NCBI GenBank assembly: GCA_003242645.1
Contig: QGVC01000219.1
Span: forward strand, 1-6,136
Length of the DNA: 6,136 bases
Direction: 5' to 3'
DNA from: Pseudomonadota bacterium
Lineage (GTDB): Bacteria; Pseudomonadota; Alphaproteobacteria; Rhizobiales; Hyphomicrobiaceae
Made by a program: the position numbers and the translations under genes. Position 1 is the stretch's first letter. Every line of letters starts with the position of its first letter. The notes below the pieces were generated by a model. That model did not search any database and was not told where the DNA came from. It was given only the letters and a program-made list of their open reading frames with translations. This document shows positions 1-4,774 of the stretch, piece after piece.

Positions 1-248
1 ATTGAGTAGAATGGCTGGAATCCCGCCACCCAAGTGGGAGGCGCAATAGAGCGCTGTCATAAGACCAGCGCCGTTTCGACGTCGAACGCCAGCGTCAAAG
101 GGAGCAGAATAATAATAGTGTTATGAGCTGCGAAACCGGGGATAGCACCCATGACAATGCCGATAAGCACCGCTGGGATCATGATCCACCAGTAGCTGAG
201 GGCATGTAAGAAAAGGGTGCTGAGCGTATCGATGCTGGTAAGATCCAT
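1..248 (-). pseudogene. tctA: TctA-type large membrane subunit of a tripartite tricarboxylate transporter, 5' end only, frame broken
   Basis: TctA is the large (normally about 500-residue, 10-12 helix) channel subunit of TTT transporters and works with TctB and the periplasmic receptor TctC to import carboxylates. Seen here: the N-terminus with a first membrane helix at about residues 21-37, the family signature GAIPGF (residues 34-39), and the helix IIILLPLTLAF ending in ALVL, where a TGA stop falls at 57-59. The conserved continuation, MTALYCASHLGGGIPAILLN, is encoded in the -1 frame at 1-60, starting from an ATG that overlaps the stop as ATGA. Together the two pieces align with family sequences of the type ALIFM..YYG..YGGST.AILLN without a gap, so one base appears to be missing. 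The start at 248 is three bases after the tctB stop, with only a weak ribosome site. It may be a true pseudogene, a sequencing or assembly error, or a coupled split gene. The family assignment is firm; the functional state is not. Confidence 0.8.
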
Positions 249-251
249 TGC

Positions 252-749
252 TTAAATCCAATAGCTCATGAGCAGCTCAAAGGGACCACGTGGAAAACGG
301 GCGCCAAGGAGAACGATAAAGAACAACCAGCCGGCAATCGCCGCAGTTGCCGCTGTCACGAGCACACGAGTTAGCGGACGAACTCCCAACAGAAAGAAGC
401 TCAAAGTGAGGAACACAAACGTCGTGAGCGTGAAGCCGCCCCAGGGTATTGCGAAAATCGAGAGCAGTATCAGGGCGATAAACACAACGCGTTTCGATCT
501 GACCGCTGGGTCACCAATAAGATCAGCCCACCCAATGCGAATGCCTGAGCGTCGGGCCTGCCAAGTGAAGCGGATGAAAAATATTGTGCACAGCAGGCCA
601 ACGAGTGATCCCAATAATAGACCCGTGATTTGTGCCTGGAACGGAAAATCTCGGACCGACGCAACGTAGTAGATTGCGTAAGCGACTGCCGATACCGGGA
701 TAATCAAGTCCACCAGCCGCAGTCGTTCCTTGGACCCACCACCATCCAT
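252..749 (-). CDS. tctB: TctB-family small membrane subunit of a tripartite tricarboxylate transporter
   Basis: A 165-residue hydrophobic protein of the usual TctB length (about 150-170). Membrane segments can be seen at about residues 13-31, 41-61, 88-121 (long enough for two passes) and 127-150, separated by a basic loop near 62-70 (QARRSG). The C-terminal LGARFPRGPFELL matches the family's typical PLPRGP ending. In TTT systems TctB sits in the inner membrane with TctA; its precise role is poorly defined, but it is needed for uptake. The start at 749 is supported by a GAGG seven bases upstream on the minus strand. The gene lies 85 bases after tctC and three bases before tctA, so co-transcription is very likely. 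Sequence identity within this family is low, so the call rests on length, topology, the PRGP motif and the neighbours. Confidence 0.9.
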   Translation of the reverse strand: MDGGGSKERLRLVDLIIPVSAVAYAIYYVASVRDFPFQAQITGLLLGSLVGLLCTIFFIRFTWQARRSGIRIGWADLIGDPAVRSKRVVFIALILLSIFAIPWGGFTLTTFVFLTLSFFLLGVRPLTRVLVTAATAAIAGWLFFIVLLGARFPRGPFELLMSYWI

Positions 750-762
750 GTGATAGCCTCGT

Positions 763-807
763 CTGACGCGGTCGTCAGGAAAACAATTGGGCGGCGAGAT
801 CGCCGCC
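763..807 (-). promoter_or_regulatory. Two tandem hairpins between tctC and tctB
   Basis: Two perfect inverted repeats stand side by side in the 85-base gap after tctC. The first met by RNA polymerase is at 790-807, GGCGGCG/CGCCGCC with a four-base loop; six bases further on the minus strand carries a short run of four T. The second is at 763-778, CTGACG/CGTCAG with a four-base loop, ending about 13 bases before the tctB start. Such elements between a receptor gene and its membrane-subunit genes often act as weak terminators or 3'-end stabilisers, so that the receptor is made in excess. That role is inference; only the repeats are seen. Confidence 0.5.
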
Positions 808-834
808 TCGGCGTGTAGTTTCTTGCAATCTCAG

Positions 835-1833
835 CTACTTGCCCGTCAACAACGAACGGTAGCGTTCCGCAAGTTCAGCGGTTGCTTGTGCGACCGTCAT
901 GGCTCGTTCTTGGTCACCCGGATCGATGAAAATCGGGGGGAGACCGGCGTCTTCAACCGATTTCGCATAAGCCGGATCCTCGAGCGTCTGTTGCATGGTC
1001 GCCTTGAGGTGCGCGACCTCCTCGGGAAACCTTTCGATGGTAGCTCCGTGCACCGCGAAGGCTCGCGAGGATGTCATCGGCGGCAGCTTGAGCCCGAAAA
1101 CCTCGTTTACGGTCGGGGCGTTATCAGCTGCCTCTCCTGCAGGGTTCTTATCGTCGAAGACGCCGAGAATACGAGCTTGATCGCCCAACTGAATCGCATT
1201 TGTGATTGGGAGAGCGCAGCAGTCGACCTCGCCTGTGATCGCCGCCATGGCTGAGGGATTCCCGCCCCCGTAGGGGACGAGATTAAACTTGGCACCCATT
1301 TGTTCGCCGAGGGCCAGCATGCCGATAGAAGCGGGATGCGGCAGGCGGCTGACGGATACTGTCACCGTGCGGGACTTCGCCTCATCCACGAGCTGCTCGA
1401 GCGATCCAATCGGCGAATTGGGCCCAACCCACACCGCCATCGGCTCCGATAGCGTCTGCTGGATATAGACGATGTCCGTGCCGACCTTGATGTGCGGCGC
1501 CTGCAAAGTCAGCATGATGACCTCGGGGCCGAGATTCGCGAACAACAAGTCGTGCGGATTCGGCTCCTTCTTCAGGTAGAACTCGTACCCGACCTGACCA
1601 GCCGCGCCCGGATAGAACTCAAACTCGAAATTCGTATTGAGCCTCTTGCGCCAGGAGCTCGTGAAAAGTCGCGCATCACGATCCGCGCCGCCACCCTCTC
1701 CGGTGGGAATAGTGATCATGATGTTGCGCGATGGAAACTTCTGCGCGAAGGCGGCGCGCGGCAGCGAAAGAGCAGCGAAGGCGGCACCACTGCCGGCCAG
1801 CGCGCTCCTCCGTGTTATGGTGCCTCTGCCCAT
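835..1833 (-). CDS. tctC: TctC/Bug-family periplasmic solute-binding receptor of a TTT transporter
   Basis: A 332-residue protein of normal Bug/TctC size. It begins with an export signal: TRRSALAG at residues 7-14, a hydrophobic stretch to about 24, and a likely cleavage after AFA (residue 30). The twin arginine at 8-9 suggests Tat export, although the motif is loose and Sec is possible. Family marks in the mature part are the first binding loop PTGEGGGADRDAR (43-55, with GGG and D51), YPGAAGQVG (74-82) and VPYGGGNPSAMAAITGEVD (186-204); these loops form the carboxylate-binding cleft. The start at 1833 is chosen over an in-frame ATG at 1893 because GGGAGG lies six bases upstream (1840-1845) and the signal peptide begins properly there. 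It is the first gene of the tctCBA operon, divergent from a GntR regulator. The ligand cannot be read from sequence; Bug proteins bind diverse carboxylates, amino acids and aromatic acids. Confidence 0.93.
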   Translation of the reverse strand: MGRGTITRRSALAGSGAAFAALSLPRAAFAQKFPSRNIMITIPTGEGGGADRDARLFTSSWRKRLNTNFEFEFYPGAAGQVGYEFYLKKEPNPHDLLFANLGPEVIMLTLQAPHIKVGTDIVYIQQTLSEPMAVWVGPNSPIGSLEQLVDEAKSRTVTVSVSRLPHPASIGMLALGEQMGAKFNLVPYGGGNPSAMAAITGEVDCCALPITNAIQLGDQARILGVFDDKNPAGEAADNAPTVNEVFGLKLPPMTSSRAFAVHGATIERFPEEVAHLKATMQQTLEDPAYAKSVEDAGLPPIFIDPGDQERAMTVAQATAELAERYRSLLTGK

Positions 1834-1839
1834 TTGTTT

Positions 1840-1845
1840 CCTCCC
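1840..1845 (-). promoter_or_regulatory. Ribosome binding site of tctC
   Basis: GGGAGG on the minus strand, six bases before the ATG at 1831-1833. This strong site decides the tctC start against the longer reading frame that would begin at 1893, inside the promoter region. Confidence 0.8.
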
Positions 1846-1864
1846 GTACAGCTTTGCTTTGATT

Positions 1865-1893
1865 TTGAATTCAGTGTACCAATGTCGTATCAA
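1865..1893 (+). promoter_or_regulatory. Putative sigma70-type promoter of the GntR regulator gene
   Basis: TTGAAT (1865-1870) and TATCAA (1888-1893) are 17 bases apart, each matching four of six consensus bases. The predicted start near 1900 gives a leader of about 80 bases to the ATG at 1980. It overlaps almost completely with the opposing promoter proposed for tctC, so the two would compete for polymerase. Assignment is by eye. Confidence 0.4.
1870..1883. promoter_or_regulatory. Candidate operator for the FadR-type regulator
   Basis: TTCAGTGTACCAAT matches ten of fourteen positions of the UxuR/ExuR-type operator ATTGGTATACCAAT as I recall it, and contains the GT..AC core typical of FadR-subfamily sites. 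It covers the proposed -10 of tctC and lies inside the promoter spacer of the regulator gene, where binding would block both. The left half is degenerate, so this is a proposal only. A second, similar core (GGTCTACC) lies at 1935-1942. Confidence 0.35.
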
Positions 1894-1900
1894 AGTTCAA
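1873..1900 (-). promoter_or_regulatory. Putative sigma70-type promoter of the tctCBA operon
   Basis: On the minus strand TTGAAC (1895-1900, -35; four of six consensus bases) is followed after 16 bases by TACACT (1873-1878, -10; four of six). This would start transcription near 1866 and leave a leader of about 33 bases before the tctC ATG, which includes its strong ribosome site. The match is moderate and made by eye. Confidence 0.45.
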
Positions 1901-1979
1901 AATGGTTCTGAGATGGTCAAGTGGGTTTTTCAACGGTCTACCCCGTGGATCGAGAACATGTGAAGAAATCAGAGCGGGA

Positions 1980-2669
1980 ATGGACATTGAAAGGCAACAG
2001 TATCCGTCGCCGGCTGACGTGATCATCGCGCGGATTCGTGAGCTGATCGTCAGCGGAGCGCTGCCGCCCGGCCATCGCTTGCCGCCTGAGCGGGAGCTCG
2101 CTCTAAAAATGGGCGTGCAGCGCCGGGTCGTGCGCAAAGCCTTATCGGCCCTGGCCGAAGAAGGAATCGTCAGCCGCCAGGTCGGACGGGGCACATTTGT
2201 CGGCCGCGCAGCGTTCGGACCAAAGGACACCATTTTGCCGGATCTGGTGGCGCCGATGGAGCTGATGGAAGCGCGATTGGCAATCGAGCCCGTGATCGCG
2301 GCCGAGGCAGCGCTCCGCGCCAAACAGCCGGATTTGAAACGCATGCGGCTTTGTCTGCGTCATGGCGAGAGCGCATCAAAATTCGAAAGCTTCGAAGAGT
2401 GGGATACGGCTCTGCATCGAACAATCGCCGAGGCGACGCACAATGTCGTCTTCGTAATGGTCATAGACCTTTTCACAAAGGTCCGGGCGAATGATGAGTG
2501 GGACCGCCTGAAGCGCAGGACTCTCACACCCGAGCATCGGAACCTTTACCGACAGCACCACCGCGCCATAGTGAACGCGATCGAGCAGCGCGACGCCAAA
2601 CAGGCAACTTTGAGTATGCGCGCGCATCTCAAGGCGGTCCGCGATGCCATGTCTGAAGCGGTGGCCTAA
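1980..2669 (+). CDS. FadR-subfamily GntR transcriptional regulator with FCD ligand domain
   Basis: A 229-residue regulator of standard FadR-subfamily length. Residues 11-75 form the GntR winged helix-turn-helix: PADVIIARIRELIVSG, then LPPEREL, the recognition region GVQRRVVRKAL, and the wing VSRQVGRGTFV. From about 95 to 222 is an all-helical FCD domain with the expected metal ligands: D142 and H146 (DTALH), H194 (HRAIVNAI) and H216 (RAHL). Such domains bind a metal with a small carboxylate, which changes DNA binding. The start at 1980 is preferred to the in-frame ATG at 1902 because the protein then begins just before the HTH and has GAGCGGG just upstream, though that site is imperfect; the extra 26 residues have no family look. 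It is transcribed divergently from tctCBA, the usual arrangement for a local regulator sensing the imported carboxylate. It probably also represses itself; whether it acts on the dehydrogenase downstream is unknown. Confidence 0.93.
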   Translation: MDIERQQYPSPADVIIARIRELIVSGALPPGHRLPPERELALKMGVQRRVVRKALSALAEEGIVSRQVGRGTFVGRAAFGPKDTILPDLVAPMELMEARLAIEPVIAAEAALRAKQPDLKRMRLCLRHGESASKFESFEEWDTALHRTIAEATHNVVFVMVIDLFTKVRANDEWDRLKRRTLTPEHRNLYRQHHRAIVNAIEQRDAKQATLSMRAHLKAVRDAMSEAVA

Positions 2670-2724
2670 CCCGTAACGCCACTCGTTCACAGGCGAAACA
2701 ACCAATTCGATCAGACGGGCTAGA

Positions 2725-2759
2725 TTCCCTGCTGGTGTCCGCGCCGTGCCAGCAGGGAA
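2725..2759 (+). terminator. Strong hairpin after the GntR gene, possible terminator
   Basis: TTCCCTGCTGG (2725-2735) and CCAGCAGGGAA (2749-2759) form a perfect 11-bp stem with a 13-base loop whose first bases can extend the stem by G-T pairs. It begins 55 bases after the regulator stop and lies about 105 bases before the dehydrogenase start, so it probably ends regulator transcription. No T-run follows on either strand (the next bases are CGCTTTGCG), so it is not a textbook intrinsic terminator and could instead protect an RNA end or be a protein site. The remainder of the 195-base gap holds no convincing promoter, only a CACGTG palindrome at 2785-2790. Confidence 0.5.
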
Positions 2760-2851
2760 CGCTTTGCGTGTGCCGACAATTATGCACGTGACGTGGACGC
2801 GCCTCCGCCTAACCGTCCCTCCTAATTGCGGCCCGTTCCGCGGACCTGCTC

Positions 2852-2857
2852 AAGGAG
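2852..2857 (+). promoter_or_regulatory. Ribosome binding site of the zinc-dependent dehydrogenase
   Basis: AAGGAG, seven bases before the ATG at 2865. It decides the start at 2865 over the in-frame ATG at 2826, which would add 13 residues (MRPVPRTCSRSNS) with no similarity to the family's N-terminus. Confidence 0.8.
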
Positions 2858-2864
2858 CAATTCG

Positions 2865-4040
2865 ATGAAAGCCCTCGTCTGGCATGGAAAGGAAGACATC
2901 AGGTGCGATACGGTTTCGGATCCTGAGATCCTCGAGCCGCGCGATGCGATCGTGAAAGTAACGAGCTGCGCGATCTGCGGCTCCGATTTGCACCTGTTCC
3001 ACAATTTTATTCCTGGAATGATGCCCGGCGACGTCATGGGCCACGAGGCCATCGGCGAGGTCGTCGAAGTTGGCCCAGGTATGAATGGCCGGCTGCGAAA
3101 AGGAGAGCGGGTCGTCATACCGTTCACGATTATTTGCGGTGAGTGTGAGCAGTGCCTGCGCGGCAACTTCTCCGTATGCGAGCGGACCAACCGGAACAAA
3201 CATCTGGCCGAAAGGGTCTTCGGCCACACGACAGCAGGCCTCTTCGGCTACACGCACCTGACCGGAGGTTATCCGGGAGTTCAGGCGGAATACGTGCGGG
3301 TGCCCTTCGCCGACACGACGCACGTCAAAGTACCGGACAGTCTGTCCGACGATCAGGCTTTATTTCTGAGCGACATTCTACCAACCGGCTGGCAAGCCGC
3401 AGTGAATTGCGACATCGAGCCGAACGATACTGTGGCAATCTGGGGCTGCGGCCCAGTAGGCCAAATGGCTATTCGCAGCGCCATTCTGCTCGGCGCCAAA
3501 CAGGTGATCGCCATCGATCGCCTCTCCGACCGCCTCGGCATGGCAGAAGCTGGCGGCGCAATCCCGATTAATTTTGAGCACGAAAGCGTGGTGGGGCGCC
3601 TTCTCGATCTCACAAATGGGAAGGGCCCAGAGAAGTGCATCGATTGCGTCGGCATGGAGAGCCATGTCTCTTTCTCGCAGCCCGATACGGTGTACGACCG
3701 CGCCAAGCAAATATTCATGCTGGAGAACGACCGCCCACACGTTCTGCGAGAAATGATTTACGTCTGCCGCCCAGCCGGGATTATTTCCATCCCCGGCGTT
3801 TACAGCGGCCTTTCGGACAAGATCCCGATGGGCCTCGCTATGAATAAAGGCCTGACGTTCCGCATGGGGCAAACTCATGTGCACCGATGGACGGACGACC
3901 TGATCCGTCACATTGAAGAGGGCCTGTTGGATCCAACTTTCGTCATCACTCACATGGCGAGTCTGGAAGATGGGGCCGAGATGTACCGACTTTTCCGTGA
4001 CAAGCAGGACAGCTGCATCAAAGTCGTCCTGAAGCCTTAG
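2865..4040 (+). CDS. Zinc-dependent alcohol dehydrogenase, formaldehyde dehydrogenase-like
   Basis: A 391-residue medium-chain dehydrogenase that should oxidise an alcohol or an aldehyde adduct with NAD in the cytoplasm. The catalytic domain opens with MKALVWHGKEDIRCD. Catalytic zinc ligands are C38 (CAICGSDLH), H60 with E61 (GHEAIG) and D170 (LSDILPTGW); Asp as third ligand is as in Pseudomonas putida glutathione-independent formaldehyde dehydrogenase. The structural zinc site is C91, C94, C97 and C105 (CGECEQC...C). The Rossmann fold shows GCGPVG (194-199) and an acidic D218 (VIAID) that favours NAD over NADP. The stretch GHTTAGLFGYTHLTGGYPG (120-138) and the ending CIKVVLKP are typical of the FDH-like branch. 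All key residues are present, so it should be active. Many annotated members of this branch are of unknown substrate, so 'formaldehyde' is not certain. It is followed 17 bases later by a membrane-protein gene, with which it likely forms an operon. Confidence 0.92.
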   Translation: MKALVWHGKEDIRCDTVSDPEILEPRDAIVKVTSCAICGSDLHLFHNFIPGMMPGDVMGHEAIGEVVEVGPGMNGRLRKGERVVIPFTIICGECEQCLRGNFSVCERTNRNKHLAERVFGHTTAGLFGYTHLTGGYPGVQAEYVRVPFADTTHVKVPDSLSDDQALFLSDILPTGWQAAVNCDIEPNDTVAIWGCGPVGQMAIRSAILLGAKQVIAIDRLSDRLGMAEAGGAIPINFEHESVVGRLLDLTNGKGPEKCIDCVGMESHVSFSQPDTVYDRAKQIFMLENDRPHVLREMIYVCRPAGIISIPGVYSGLSDKIPMGLAMNKGLTFRMGQTHVHRWTDDLIRHIEEGLLDPTFVITHMASLEDGAEMYRLFRDKQDSCIKVVLKP

Positions 4041-4057
4041 AGAAGCCGAGGATGCAA

Positions 4058-4615
4058 ATGGCAATGACATCCGTTTCGAATCTCATGCGGCACGAAGGCG
4101 ACCCGCGAGTCGTGAAGACGGGCCCAAGCTCGCTGAGCTCTCTGGACACAATGGCCCGCCTGCTCGGGTGGTTTAGCATCGGGCTCGGATTAATCGAGCT
4201 GATCGCGCCACAACGTGTAACGCGCGCGCTCGGTATGGAAAGCTCCGAACGTTTCGTTCAAGGCTGCGGCCTGCGCGAGATCGGCTCGGGTCTCCTCTGT
4301 CTGTCAGTCGATAAGGAGCTTGGGCTTTGGAGTCGCGTCGCCGGCGACGCCCTCGACCTGACGAGCCTGCTGCCGCCCATGAATGGGGACAATCCGAAAC
4401 GGGACAACGTTCACCTCGCCGCAGTGGCGGTAGCTGGCATCGCGCTCCTCGACCTTTTGACCGCAAATGCCGTACGTCAGCAACGCAAGGAAGCAGACGG
4501 GATGCGCCGCGACTACAGGCGTCGCAGCGGATTTCCCCAGGGTGTCGCGAAAGCAAGAGGAGCAGCGAGCGTCTTGAGCAAACCTCTGCAAAGTCGCGGC
4601 TTAAGAGTACATTAA
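4058..4615 (+). CDS. Small four-helix membrane protein, DUF4267-like / 'cyclase dehydrase' type, function unknown
   Basis: A 185-residue protein without a known activity. After a polar N-terminus of about 30 residues, membrane segments can be seen at about 35-50 (LLGWFSIGLGLIELIAP), 69-84 (GLREIGSGLLCLS), 91-106 (WSRVAGDALDLTSLL) and 118-138 (HLAAVAVAGIALLDLLTA). The tail is strongly basic, and its DYRRRSGFPQGVAKARGAA is a block I recognise from proteins labelled 'cyclase/dehydrase', in which this membrane part can be joined to an SRPBCC lipid-binding domain; no such domain is present here. The paired motifs GLREIGSG and RVAGDALDL are typical of the family. The start at 4058 is chosen because GAGG (4048-4051) lies six bases before it; the ATG at 4052 touches that site and is less likely, and an ATG at 4064 is also possible. 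The link with FDH-like dehydrogenases is from memory of similar loci, not shown here. Confidence 0.8.
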   Translation: MAMTSVSNLMRHEGDPRVVKTGPSSLSSLDTMARLLGWFSIGLGLIELIAPQRVTRALGMESSERFVQGCGLREIGSGLLCLSVDKELGLWSRVAGDALDLTSLLPPMNGDNPKRDNVHLAAVAVAGIALLDLLTANAVRQQRKEADGMRRDYRRRSGFPQGVAKARGAASVLSKPLQSRGLRVH

Positions 4616-4640
4616 TTGTGAGACCGCTTCTGCTCGACCG

Positions 4641-4688
4641 TGAGCAGCTCGAAAGAGGAGATTGTCACTCCCCGAGCCGAGCTGCTCA
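4641..4688. repeat. Long inverted repeat between convergent genes, possible bidirectional terminator
   Basis: TGAGCAGCTCG (4641-4651) and CGAGCTGCTCA (4678-4688) form a perfect 11-bp stem. Inside the 26-base loop GGAG (4657-4660) and CTCC (4668-4671) can pair, making a longer interrupted hairpin. It sits 25 bases after the plus-strand membrane-protein gene and 86 bases after the end of the minus-strand sulfatase-like gene, a fitting place for a terminator serving both, but there is no T-run on either side. TGCTC at 4631-4635 can compete for GAGCA at 4642-4646. The rest of the 159-base gap shows no gene. Confidence 0.5.
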
Positions 4689-4774
4689 TGCAGAATGCCA
4701 ACCTGATAATGCGGCCCAAAACTTCGACGCTCTATGGTCCGTCGCCTAATCGCAGTACCCCCTCAACTCGAGTA

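Noticed and set aside
1834..1893. N-terminal extension of tctC from an in-frame ATG at 1893
   Set aside because: It would run through the promoter region, places 20 residues before a clear signal peptide, and ignores the strong GGGAGG before the ATG at 1833.
1492..1963. Plus-strand reading frames opposite the start of tctC
   Set aside because: They overlap the conserved binding-loop and signal-peptide coding region of tctC and cross its promoter; no family resemblance.
1902..1979. Longer form of the GntR regulator starting at 1902
   Set aside because: The extra 26 residues do not resemble any GntR N-terminus. The ATG at 1902 has no ribosome site, though leaderless use just after a start near 1900 cannot be fully excluded.
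2785..2790. CACGTG palindrome before the dehydrogenase as an operator
   Set aside because: Six bases only, common by chance, and not placed relative to a recognisable promoter.
3378..4070. 230-codon minus-strand reading frame opposite the dehydrogenase
   Set aside because: Antisense to a gene with all catalytic residues conserved; the translated product shows no recognisable family motifs and there is no ribosome site of note.
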